From: Acidobacteriota bacterium
GTDB taxonomy: Bacteria > Acidobacteriota > Blastocatellia > Pyrinomonadales > Pyrinomonadaceae
Length of the DNA: 30,554 bases
Direction: 5' to 3'
Assembly (NCBI GenBank): GCA_016715115.1
Contig: JADKBM010000009.1
Coordinates: forward strand, 1 to 30,554
Below, in pieces: positions 24,487 through 30,554 of this stretch. The notes under the pieces were generated by a model, which saw only the letters and a program-made list of their open reading frames with translations, did no database searches and was not told the origin of the DNA. The position numbers and the translations under genes were made by a program. Each line of letters starts with the position of its first letter. The first letter of the stretch is position 1.

Positions 24487-25092
24487 CTACCCCTTCCTGC
24501 AAGAACTGTTGATGAGACTTAGCAATTCTTGCGCTGCAAGAAGCGCCCCATCCCGCTCGTGCGCATAGATAAGGCCGATAACTTGCCGTGCTTTCTCGTG
24601 GAAGTCGGCGTACAGCGCGCGGGACAGGTTCTCGCGGGCTAGCTGCAGCGCCTGCTCGTACTCCAGTGCGTTTGCCACGAATCTCACACTAACTACGAGT
24701 CTAGCCTCGTATTCTGTCCCCTGGCCGACCTCTATCACGGACCTGACGGACAAATCAGCCCGCGGAGTCAGTAGATTGTTCCACGCCAGAGAGGGGAGGT
24801 CCTTAATTCTCTCGACCTCAAGCCGATCAATTATATCCATGTTCGCTCCAATCTTTTCCGTTGTCATGATGCTCGCCGCAGTCCACCCGGCCTTGCTGTC
24901 GAATTTGATCTTTCCCGCCCTGCGCAAAGACTGCAGTCGTTCCTCGATCACGCGATAGGCTTTGCGCCCAAGTTCGTCAGCAATCCGATCCGCCTCGATC
25001 CACACTGCGCCAGCAGCAATGCACGCGAAGCGAACGCCGTGCGCCCCGACGCGGGAAAGAATCAATCTGTCTAGCTCATCGTAATTGCTCAT
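24487..25092 (-). CDS. winged-helix-like protein with C-terminal extension (201 aa)
   Basis: Residues 1-72 look like a small winged-helix protein: MSNYDELDRLILSRVGAHGV, ELGRKAYRVIEERLQSLRRA, then GKIKFDSKAGWTA as the wing. From residue 75 an internal Met begins a second segment (TTEKIGANMDIIDRLEVERI, EARLVVSVRFVANALEYEQA, HEKARQVIGLIYAHERDGAL) with no obvious relation to the first. The two may be a fusion of two small phage genes. The start overlaps the upstream stop by 17 bases and has an AGAGGT SD. Confidence 0.55.
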   Translation of the reverse strand: MSNYDELDRLILSRVGAHGVRFACIAAGAVWIEADRIADELGRKAYRVIEERLQSLRRAGKIKFDSKAGWTAASIMTTEKIGANMDIIDRLEVERIKDLPSLAWNNLLTPRADLSVRSVIEVGQGTEYEARLVVSVRFVANALEYEQALQLARENLSRALYADFHEKARQVIGLIYAHERDGALLAAQELLSLINSSCRKG

Positions 25093-25339
25093 TTTTCATA
25101 CCTCTCCGCGTAGGTGTGTGGTGTATGCAGCCGAATCGTTCCCCAACCCAAAAACCTCCACTCTCGTTGTAGTCATAAATCAGCATGTCAACTTTCTCGG
25201 TTTCAGTCTGCCCCCAATCCCCCTCTGATAGTTTTTCGCTTTGGCAGTGACCGGTTTTGTCTCGGTGCAGGCAGGTTCCGCAAACACCTCTAACATTTAC
25301 GGCAGCCGGACCTTGCGCCGGCATAGATTCGGTGTTCAT
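25076..25339 (-). CDS. Cys-rich phage protein (87 aa)
   Basis: Opens MNTESMPAQGPAAVNVRGVC; the CGTCLHRDKTGHC cluster and a later FGCIHHTP segment could bind zinc. The middle reads EKVDMLIYDYNESGGFWVGE. Proteins of this layout (Cys cluster, then a Gly-Phe-x-Val-Gly turn before a Cys-xx-His pair) are common in phage early regions. Likely small zinc-binding protein of unknown role. Confidence 0.5.
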   Translation of the reverse strand: MNTESMPAQGPAAVNVRGVCGTCLHRDKTGHCQSEKLSEGDWGQTETEKVDMLIYDYNESGGFWVGERFGCIHHTPTRRGMKNEQLR

Positions 25340-25379
25340 TGTTCGCCCTTTCTCGTCGCAAGGTCCGATTACGTCAGCG

Positions 25380-25640
25380 TTAGGCCCGCTCTTCAGCTGC
25401 TAGAAGCGCAGCGCGCGCAGCGCGCATTGCCTTACACTCGCCGAATGTTGGCCTGTCAATGTCCACTCGGTCGGCCGCGAAGACCATGCCATGCAGCGCG
25501 CGGCGCAACTGGTCAATCAGTTCTGCATCGGTTGGTGCCGCCGCGCGCAGCTTGTTCTCGCGCGCTTCCGCTGCCGCGCAGCCATGCGTTCGGCAAATCG
25601 TCGGATGGCTGCATCCAGCGCAGTGTATTGTCATCGTCAC
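25380..25640 (-). CDS. small Cys/His-containing protein (86 aa)
   Basis: ATG overlaps the upstream stop as ATGA. Residues 1-25 contain CAGCSHPTICRTHGC, a plausible zinc site; the rest is a long Ala/Arg-rich helix (DAELIDQLRRALHGMVFAAD, MRAARAALLAAEERA). Such short N-terminal zinc plus helix proteins are typical of phage early operons. No family assigned. Confidence 0.5.
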   Translation of the reverse strand: MTMTIHCAGCSHPTICRTHGCAAAEARENKLRAAAPTDAELIDQLRRALHGMVFAADRVDIDRPTFGECKAMRAARAALLAAEERA

Positions 25641-26059
25641 TCTCCTGCCGGGCCTAACCCAGCGTTCGGCGTCATGGATTCTGGCCGAAAGTTTGCCACG
25701 AAATTAGGGTAGTAGTCATGGCAGTTGTCGGTGCCAACCTCAATCACGGTCTGGCCGGTGCCAACGTCGATCAGTTCCAATATGTCGGAGCCTCTACCAT
25801 ATTCGGAGAAAGGGCGATGCCGGCCAACGACGCGCACAGGCTGGAAAACATTGGTCATCGGCCAGTCGCCAGCAGTGATTTCTTTCATGGTGCTACGGCA
25901 GCCGTCCTCCGGGTCTTCGGTGACCGTATAGACGTTCCCATCCAGTCGAAACCGCATCGCCTGGCATGCCTTGAATGGCTCACCCCATGTCTCCACTTGT
26001 TCGGTCGAGAAGTCCACCGCGTCAAGTATGTGCTCGCCTACCAAATCTTTCAGTTCCAT
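25637..26059 (-). CDS. phage hypothetical protein, DUF7448-like
   Basis: A 140-residue protein opening MELKDLVGEHILDAVDFSTE with SD AAAGGAAAAA. It contains FRLDGNVYTVTEDPEDGCRS, DILELIDVGTGQTVIEVGTD and CHDYYPNFVANFRPESM. That order (LxG-VDF opening, DGxxYTxxEDPxDGxRS, ELIDxxTGxxxLEVGTDNxxDYYP) matches my memory of DUF7448, an uncharacterised phage family. Beta-rich, soluble; starts inside the end of ninG. Confidence 0.55.
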   Translation of the reverse strand: MELKDLVGEHILDAVDFSTEQVETWGEPFKACQAMRFRLDGNVYTVTEDPEDGCRSTMKEITAGDWPMTNVFQPVRVVGRHRPFSEYGRGSDILELIDVGTGQTVIEVGTDNCHDYYPNFVANFRPESMTPNAGLGPAGE

Positions 26060-26625
26060 GTTTTTCCTTTCGTCGTTCTTGCCCTTGCGGCCTTCTTGGA
26101 GAAGATTTTTTTCACTCTCTTTAGGTACTCGATGTCAAACTTTCTAACGTCGTTGTTTGATTCGACCGCCTCAACCTTCTCAATCCCAATTCTGGAAATC
26201 ATTCCAACTCGTAGCGCGGCGACGTTTCCACCTAAGTGGCGGTTGCACTTGACGCACGCAGCCGCTGCATTGTGCAGATGAAACCTAAGGTGAGGTGCCG
26301 CACCGATGCTGCGATAGTGAGAACAGTCCATTGTTCCACCGAACTTTTGATCTGGCATTGCCCCGCAGCTCGCGCATGGCTTCCCATAATCGCGCATGCG
26401 CACGTAGTAGTTCCAAGCCTTCTGCGCTTCCTTTAGGTAGTCTGATCGAGTCTTGATGGACTCTCGTCGGGCCTTGATTTCCTTGCGCTCTACGGCTTGT
26501 CGATTCTTCCGCGACTTGTCTGCAGCCTTATCGGCGTATGCGACCTGGCAGGAAAAGGCTTGGCAAGTCGGCTGCATCGGGCGAACTGGCTCAAATCTCT
26601 CTTTGCAGATTCTGCAAGTTTTCAT
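26050..26625 (-). CDS. ninG: NinG / Rap recombination endonuclease
   Basis: Length 191 residues, near the lambda NinG size. The N-terminus has a zinc ribbon (MKTCRICKERFEPVRPMQPT then CQAFSC); a long basic helical linker follows (ADKSRKNRQAVERKEIKARR). The nuclease-like part has YGKPCASCGAMPDQKFGGTM, DCSHYRSIGAAPHLRFHLHN and AAACVKCNRHLGGN, the Cys-His set expected for the family. Rap is a structure-specific endonuclease that cuts recombination intermediates (known for lambda). ATGA overlap with the upstream gene. Confidence 0.85.
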   Translation of the reverse strand: MKTCRICKERFEPVRPMQPTCQAFSCQVAYADKAADKSRKNRQAVERKEIKARRESIKTRSDYLKEAQKAWNYYVRMRDYGKPCASCGAMPDQKFGGTMDCSHYRSIGAAPHLRFHLHNAAAACVKCNRHLGGNVAALRVGMISRIGIEKVEAVESNNDVRKFDIEYLKRVKKIFSKKAARARTTKGKTWN

Positions 26626-26861
26626 TTCTGCCTCATTACAGCCATCGTGGCGCGCCTCAACTCCTGCGCTGCATCCTTCCCTCTAGCCGCCTCGACTCGT
26701 GCCAAGAAGGCAGTCCTAAGTGCGTTTGTGGGCATTGCGGCCAGCATCCTAGACTCGCACTCTGCCAGGTATGCAGGGCAAGACGAGCAGACTACCGTAC
26801 CGGATAGCAGGGTGACGGGCTTTGTCTCTATCGTCTGACATCCTAGGCACTCTCCGCTCAC
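26622..26861 (-). CDS. small zinc-ribbon-like protein (79 aa)
   Basis: GTG start at 26861, overlapping the upstream TGA (GTGA). The N-terminal half carries two Cys pairs, CLGC and CSSC, spaced as in a zinc ribbon, then a further Cys. The C-terminal half is an Ala/Arg/Met-rich helix (AFLARVEAARGKDAAQELRR). Likely a small phage protein of the early operon, unnamed. Sits between ninG and the 96-residue gene. Confidence 0.5.
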   Translation of the reverse strand: MSGECLGCQTIETKPVTLLSGTVVCSSCPAYLAECESRMLAAMPTNALRTAFLARVEAARGKDAAQELRRATMAVMRQK

Positions 26862-27148
26862 TGGCCGTTCCAGCCAAGCAGTGCTCTCACCATGTTTATA
26901 GCCTCACCGCGCTGCTTGTGCGTCATCATGTCGCGCAATACCTTCCGCGCTTCATAAGCAGCCTTCTCCGGCGAATACAGCGGAACCGGTGCCATCGGTT
27001 CGTTATTCACATGCCACAGATAGCCATAAGCCAGCGCCATTGCAGCGCGCAGCCGTTCAATCTCAGTAGCAGCCTCGGCTCCAATCGCGCCGGTCAGCGG
27101 CTGGTAGCCTTTTTCATCGATATCCATAATCCGTTCAACAATGTTCAT
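26858..27148 (-). CDS. hypothetical protein (96 aa)
   Basis: Starts MNIVERIMDIDEKGYQPLTG with SD GGAGAGCGG. Helical, Ala-rich (AEAATEIERLRAAMALAYGY), with an aromatic segment LWHVNNEPMAPVPLYSPEKA, and ends LLGWNGQ. No cysteine. Similar short helical proteins are frequent between ninB and ninG in phage operons. Function unknown. Confidence 0.5.
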   Translation of the reverse strand: MNIVERIMDIDEKGYQPLTGAIGAEAATEIERLRAAMALAYGYLWHVNNEPMAPVPLYSPEKAAYEARKVLRDMMTHKQRGEAINMVRALLGWNGQ

Positions 27149-27163
27149 TTCCGCTCTCCGTAG

Positions 27164-27568
27164 TTAAGACGGGGCCACTGCTAACCCGTAAGCTGGTAAC
27201 AGAATCCCCTTCTGGTATATCCAAGCCTCTTGATACTCGATCACGCTCGACATCCTGCTGGAACTCATCGAGGCCGACGATTCGCGGATATTCACCATCT
27301 CGCCCTCAAGGCCCTCAACAACCTCCGCCCCGAGTCCAGTAGCGATGGCGTGCCCCGAGATGAATAGCGTTTTCCACTGCTGCGCCGTGATCCGCTTTCC
27401 GCCGAATTCCGCACATTTCGCCACATCTCCGCAGGTTGCGTGAAACTTCGCGTTCTGTGCAGGTGTTCGCTTGCGCTCTGCCAGCCACATCAGCATGCCG
27501 TCAGGAGAGGAGTAGATCGCATCTACTGCTAGAGGCCTTGTTACGGAGGATAGGGTTATTGGGCGCAT
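27164..27568 (-). CDS. ninB: NinB recombination protein
   Basis: I choose the ATG at 27568 (MRPITLSSVTRPLAVDAIYS), two bases after the upstream stop; the frame is open to 27652. The product of 134 residues has ERKRTPAQNAKFHATCGDVA and QQWKTLFISGHAIATGLGAE, then SSASMSSSRMSSVIEYQEAW, the typical NinB order: basic AQNxKF helix, WKxxF segment and a Ser-rich loop followed by the Met/Ser helix. Lambda NinB (Orf) binds single-stranded DNA and helps recombination mediators (known for lambda). Length close to the 146-residue lambda protein. Confidence 0.8.
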   Translation of the reverse strand: MRPITLSSVTRPLAVDAIYSSPDGMLMWLAERKRTPAQNAKFHATCGDVAKCAEFGGKRITAQQWKTLFISGHAIATGLGAEVVEGLEGEMVNIRESSASMSSSRMSSVIEYQEAWIYQKGILLPAYGLAVAPS

Positions 27569-27570
27569 CG

Positions 27571-27822
27571 TTATTTGTCCTCTGACAAGATACGCCACGC
27601 CAGCGTCCTGCGATGTATGCCTCCTGCCGCATCTATAGTTTTCACGTAACACGTCTTGAGCGGAACACCATCACGCCGTAGCGCCCTCACCACTTTATCC
27701 GGATCTGCACCACCGATCCAAATTTGCGGATCAGTCAAAGTCCTACCTGCCTCAAACTGAGACAAGCACCAAGCCTTTTGCTCTGCAAATGTATTGCACT
27801 GCCATAGCATTATTGGGCGCAT
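27571..27822 (-). CDS. winged-helix-like DNA-binding protein (83 aa)
   Basis: ATG at 27822 (MRPIMLWQCNTFAEQKAWCL); a second ATG at 27810 overlaps the upstream stop and is an alternative. The C-terminal half fits a small winged helix: ADPDKVVRALRRDGVPLKTC, then YVKTIDAAGGIHRRTLAWRI as strand-turn-strand. Early-region phage HTH proteins of this size are common. Its first 13 bases are repeated at the start of ninB. Confidence 0.5.
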   Translation of the reverse strand: MRPIMLWQCNTFAEQKAWCLSQFEAGRTLTDPQIWIGGADPDKVVRALRRDGVPLKTCYVKTIDAAGGIHRRTLAWRILSEDK

Positions 27823-28235
27823 ATGTAATGCTCAATGCTATCTTCACCAAACTGGAATGCGTGCTTGTTTCGATCTTCAATCGGAACAACAGTACCTTTT
27901 TTCCTTGCGTGACCGATCGTATCGATCCATGATTCATCGTCAAAAATGACGCCGAATTTAAACCCTCTTGATCCGCACGATGCGGTTTGTATCGTGCCTT
28001 CGGATCCGACAATCAAGAAGTGCGAACAATGCGACCATCCTGGCGCTTGAGAATAGTCCGGAGTCTTCGTTAAACGCACGCGGTCTCCAACCTTAAACGG
28101 CGAAAACCGCTCCATCAGGAGATCATGAGCAGCAACCAACTCGAGTAAATAAAACTCAAGCGGTCCTCGACCGAGCATATGCATGGACTCCCGCAGCATC
28201 TTTGCTGCCTTCTTTACGTTCTGGTAGTCAATCAC
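27810..28235 (-). CDS. phage hypothetical protein (141 aa)
   Basis: I choose the GTG at 28235 (VIDYQNVKKAAKMLRESMHM), with SD AGGAG eight bases away; the frame stays open to 28418 but that part overlaps the upstream gene. The helical N-terminus is followed by a beta domain: FSPFKVGDRVRLTKTPDYSQ, APGWSHCSHFLIVGSEGTIQ, VIFDDESWIDTIGHARKKGT, FGEDSIEHYI. This KVGDRV...APGW...HFL...G layout is a known but uncharacterised phage type, resembling a small SH3-like barrel. Start confidence is moderate. Confidence 0.55.
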   Translation of the reverse strand: MIDYQNVKKAAKMLRESMHMLGRGPLEFYLLELVAAHDLLMERFSPFKVGDRVRLTKTPDYSQAPGWSHCSHFLIVGSEGTIQTASCGSRGFKFGVIFDDESWIDTIGHARKKGTVVPIEDRNKHAFQFGEDSIEHYICAQ

Positions 28236-28248
28236 ATTTGATCTCCTG

Positions 28249-28488
28249 TCATGGCTTGTGCAGACACGTCTCAACGCAGTCGGCATGCCCAGGTCCGCCG
28301 GGCTCTCCGTAGTCGTAGTCGCCGCACACCTTGCATCGATAGACAGCTTGGCTGCAACCGTCTGTATAGTCTTGCGGGCAGTGCCGACCTCCATCGCTCT
28401 CCCAAAGATGCCGTCCATCCTTGCATGCGTCGCTGCCGAGCTGCATGCTCGCCTCTCGTATCAGACGATTGAGGATGTCTGTCGTCAC
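28249..28488 (-). CDS. Cys-rich zinc-binding-like protein (79 aa)
   Basis: GTG start at 28488 with a strong SD (AGGAGG) at good spacing. Product opens (V)TTDILNRLIREASMQLGSDA and carries a Cys/His cluster: DACKDGRHLW, GRHCPQDY, VYRCKVCGDYD, then HADCVETCLH. The CxxC knuckle plus other Cys/His residues suggest one or two zinc sites. First gene after the 200-base regulatory-looking gap. Confidence 0.55.
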   Translation of the reverse strand: MTTDILNRLIREASMQLGSDACKDGRHLWESDGGRHCPQDYTDGCSQAVYRCKVCGDYDYGEPGGPGHADCVETCLHKP

Positions 28489-28560
28489 GCTATGTACCTC
28501 CTACCGTGTATCGTCTCTGTCGTTAGATAGATCAGGCACAGGCAGTGGAAGGCGGTCATT

Positions 28561-28666
28561 CCGTGAAACACTTTTTTGTTCCACGGGGTCTTGCTGGCAT
28601 TTTCACAAGACAACCAATGTGCAGGTTCCAACTCTCAAAAAAAACTCCGTGGAACAGCCGTGGAAC
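28561..28666. repeat. four copies of a 9-bp element CCGTGGAAC
   Basis: CCGTGGAAC occurs at 28647-28655 and 28658-28666 in direct repeat, 11 bases apart; its complement GTTCCACGG is at 28578-28586; a one-mismatch copy CCGTGAAAC is at 28561-28569. The last two form a 10-bp hairpin with one mismatch and a six-base loop. They lie in the only sizeable gap of the early operon, with A/T runs between. The set looks like a protein-binding array or replication/regulatory element. Confidence 0.6.
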
Positions 28667-28689
28667 ACTGTTTCCTGGCGTTTTGTGCA

Positions 28690-28917
28690 TCAAGGTCTCG
28701 TCCGGTACGTGCAAATATCGCGCGCCGTGCTCGCGCCGCAGCCGAAACGGGCCGCGAGAGTCCCGTAGCCGAACCGATTCCCGCTCTGCGCTTTTCCGAT
28801 AGCGTAAGCCTCGCGCATCTGTGCCACCTGGGCGTCGCTGAGCTTCGCTCTGTGGTGTTGCTCGCCGACCACACAGCCGGTATGGTTGCGACGCATGTTG
28901 GGCTTGCGGATGGTCAT
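28690..28917 (-). CDS. helix-turn-helix protein (75 aa)
   Basis: I choose the ATG at 28917 (MTIRKPNMRRNHTGCVVGEQ), overlapping the upstream stop as ATGA; the frame is open to 28977. A helix-turn-helix is visible in the second half: KLSDAQVAQMREAYAIGKAQ, then YGTLAARFGCGASTARDICT with the recognition helix. Basic N-terminus. This looks like a short DNA-binding protein of the recombinase-HTH type. It lies directly upstream of the repeat-containing gap, so it could act there. Confidence 0.6.
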   Translation of the reverse strand: MTIRKPNMRRNHTGCVVGEQHHRAKLSDAQVAQMREAYAIGKAQSGNRFGYGTLAARFGCGASTARDICTYRTRP

Positions 28918-29474
28918 TTCGGCTCCCCATCTTGCTGCACGGCGTCGAGTTTCAGCGCCGTCTTCCCCGGACGCCACGACAGCACGATGCCGCGTGTCGC
29001 TTCGTTGAACTGATTGATTGCAGCTTCGATGGGGGGCGGAAGGTCTTCCTCGCCTTCTGGAATATCATCGCCCCACTCGCTACCGTCGAGCGGTCGAACA
29101 GTAACCGGCCTGCAGATGATGAGGCGCATGCCTTCCAAAGTCATGTCGTCTGGCAGCTGGTCTTCAGCGTCGTCGAGCGACGAGTAGTATTCGGACAGCG
29201 CGTCCGAGTACAGCACCGCCTTGCCGTCCCATTCCTCTCGCGGCATGGCGTCGTATTTTGCGATGTCGGCAAGTTCTCGGCACCCATCGCATTTGGTGTA
29301 GGGCTTTCGCGCCGGCTTGCCGCACGTCTTGCACAGACAATGTGTGCTGCTAGCATACCGTGCGGCTCGCTCGTCGAGGTAGATGAATCCATCTATGGTT
29401 TTCCACCCATGTACGGTGACGGCGGTTACCGCTTCCGGGTCGTCCGGAAGGATGATTCTCTCGTCAGTCTTCAT
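28914..29474 (-). CDS. phage protein with a central zinc cluster (186 aa)
   Basis: ATGA overlap at both ends. Opens MKTDERIILPDDPEAVTAVT, then a beta-like segment (VHGWKTIDGFIYLDERAARY) and a zinc cluster CLCKTCGKPARKPYTKCDGC near residues 47-66. The remainder is acidic with EEDLPPPIEAAINQFNEATR and a C-terminal VLSWRPGKTALKLDA. Hypothetical proteins of this design are common in phage early operons. A structural zinc finger is likely; role unknown. Confidence 0.55.
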   Translation of the reverse strand: MKTDERIILPDDPEAVTAVTVHGWKTIDGFIYLDERAARYASSTHCLCKTCGKPARKPYTKCDGCRELADIAKYDAMPREEWDGKAVLYSDALSEYYSSLDDAEDQLPDDMTLEGMRLIICRPVTVRPLDGSEWGDDIPEGEEDLPPPIEAAINQFNEATRGIVLSWRPGKTALKLDAVQQDGEPK

Positions 29475-29779
29475 TCGATGTCTTTCAGCGCTTCCTGCGC
29501 GTTCTTGATTGCCAGGCTAGGCAACCACTCACCATCCGCAACTCGCGTCAGAACCATCCTCGCCCAGTCCAGCGGATCAGGTGGTTGGGCATTAGCCAGA
29601 TGTTTCGCATAGGCCATAACCGACTCACGGTCCAGCCCAATACGCCGATCGATAAGCCAGTCTCTGTCCTTCATGGTCGCGGCGTACTCGATGTTCTGAA
29701 GGACTTCGGGGTCTGTACCCTGCGGCTTTGCAGGGACGTAGTAGGGTTTTTCAGGAGGTGCGGCGTCAAATCTGCTCAT
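29471..29779 (-). CDS. hypothetical protein (102 aa)
   Basis: I choose the ATG at 29779 (MSRFDAAPPEKPYYVPAKPQ) overlapping the upstream stop as ATGA; a TTG at 29791 is in frame. Middle: TMKDRDWLIDRRIGLDRESV; C-terminal: DPLDWARMVLTRVADGEWLP and AIKNAQEALKDIE. A soluble helical protein with a Pro-rich start. Not recognised. Confidence 0.5.
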   Translation of the reverse strand: MSRFDAAPPEKPYYVPAKPQGTDPEVLQNIEYAATMKDRDWLIDRRIGLDRESVMAYAKHLANAQPPDPLDWARMVLTRVADGEWLPSLAIKNAQEALKDIE

Positions 29780-30012
29780 GATGTCCGCCAAACCCTGACA
29801 TTTGTTTTGTCCGCCAATGTACGGGTTGCGAAAGTCTTTCCGTTTCTTTTACCGTATAGGGCCGCACTTGCTCTCGCGTTCTTGTATTGATTCTTGTCCA
29901 CTACAAAAGAATCTCCGACCTCCATTGAATCAAACGGAAACCGCCCTTTTTTATAAGGTTGCCTCTTTTCAAGAGGAACTCCCTTTTCAATCACATATTC
30001 AGACTGGCTCAT
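29776..30012 (-). CDS. small phage protein with an MEVGDSF motif (78 aa)
   Basis: Opens MSQSEYVIEKGVPLEKRQPY and has FPFDSMEVGDSFVVDKNQYK, a recurring signature of an uncharacterised phage family (recalled as DUF7303-like), then ASAALYGKRNGKTFATRTL and VRVWRTS. Basic, DNA-binding-like charge. Starts 14 bases inside the end of the replication-type gene. Confidence 0.6.
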   Translation of the reverse strand: MSQSEYVIEKGVPLEKRQPYKKGRFPFDSMEVGDSFVVDKNQYKNARASAALYGKRNGKTFATRTLADKTNVRVWRTS

Positions 30013-30554
30013 GGTATTTCTTCTCCCAGATTTTCAAGAAGTTTGCTTCCTTGGTGATCCACTCTAGGTTCGCAACGAATACCTTGCGACCGTTCCCCGG
30101 AGTTGCCTGCCCTGAAAGAAACTTGCTTGCAGAGCAAAACTTAAAGAACTTCTCCCACGTCTCAAGGTCTGGTAGCTCCCCGGATTTCCACCGCTGCCTG
30201 ATCTGCGCCCTTCTGGCTTCCGATAAGCGAACGACTTTAGGCATTAACGGGCAGTGTTCGTGGTACAGATCGACTATTTTCTGGTACGGAATAGGGTCTA
30301 AACGCACCGCGTTTGGACTAATAGCCCCGTTAGGGGCTATATAAGGTTCACCTGCCTCTGCCTCTGTATACTGCTTGGGCTTACTTGGCTTATCAGTGCT
30401 TACGCTAGGCTTATTATGCTTACTGTCACGCCAACGCTGCTGTGCCAGCCGGTTCTGTTCCCTGCGATCTTCCTCGCTCCGAATTGCACGGTACTTGCCG
30501 TGATTAACTACGCGCCAACCCCAAGATCGATGGTCGTCTATCTTGATGATTCTT
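29999..30554 (-). CDS. replication protein, C-terminal part (truncated by window edge)
   Basis: The frame is open to the end of the window, so the start lies outside. The visible 184 residues begin RIIKIDDHRSWGWRVVNHGK, a winged-helix-end pattern, then a charged linker (YRAIRSEEDRREQNRLAQQR, KPSVSTDKPSKPKQYTEAEA). The C-terminal domain reads KFFKFCSASKFLSGQ and FVANLEWITKEANFLKIWEK, the short motif ending many phage O-like or replisome-organiser proteins, which recruit helicase at the origin. Family is inferred from that ending and its position. Confidence 0.6.
   Translation of the reverse strand, partial: RIIKIDDHRSWGWRVVNHGKYRAIRSEEDRREQNRLAQQRWRDSKHNKPSVSTDKPSKPKQYTEAEAGEPYIAPNGAISPNAVRLDPIPYQKIVDLYHEHCPLMPKVVRLSEARRAQIRQRWKSGELPDLETWEKFFKFCSASKFLSGQATPGNGRKVFVANLEWITKEANFLKIWEKKYHEPV

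Overview
The window is a stretch of a tailed double-stranded DNA bacteriophage (podovirus-like Caudoviricetes) or of a prophage derived from one. Nearly all genes lie on the minus strand, so transcription runs from the right end of the window (30554) to the left (1). The recognisable families are a PBSX/Terminase_3-type large terminase, a DUF5681 protein, a portal protein, a scaffold, an N4-gp56-like major capsid protein, and the lambda NinB and NinG recombination proteins. The host is not identifiable. Moderately high GC and resemblance to phages of Burkholderia/Ralstonia-type hosts make a proteobacterium, perhaps a betaproteobacterium, most likely; this is inference.

Region by region, right to left. 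(1) 23.7-30.55 kb is an early/middle operon of small genes packed with ATGA or GTGA stop/start overlaps: a replication-type protein cut by the window edge, many small Cys-rich or HTH proteins, NinB, NinG, and a Cys-cluster protein with DnaJ-like motifs in the position of a late antiterminator. (2) 22.9-23.7 kb holds a candidate late promoter, two small genes and a 76-nt initiator-Met-like tRNA. (3) 22.2-22.9 kb is the only plus-strand island: three small genes (unknown, XRE-type HTH, small membrane protein) ending in a terminator, with a perfect palindrome in the divergent gap. (4) 20.2-22.2 kb is the packaging module, containing three in-frame DNA repeats that could be a packaging site, closed by a terminator. 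(5) 12.4-20.1 kb is a cassette of virion or host-interaction genes, dominated by an 1104-residue secreted-looking glycoside hydrolase and a 485-residue protein with seven TPQ repeats. (6) 5.8-12.4 kb is the head module: portal, scaffold, capsid and adaptor. (7) 0-5.8 kb is the tail and internal virion module, with small genes at the left end.

An important feature of the sequence is that most structural genes from portal leftwards (about 0.2-5.8 kb and 8.7-11.8 kb) are broken by single-base insertions or deletions, often in short homopolymers, while the protein sequence continues sensibly in another frame after each break. I found about two dozen and no clear isolated nonsense substitutions. 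This looks more like indel errors in the underlying sequence than biological decay. I therefore annotate these as whole genes with frame breaks. No stretch longer than 300 bases lacks a gene; the largest gaps are 28489-28689 and 22182-22325. No integrase, holin or classical endolysin was found.
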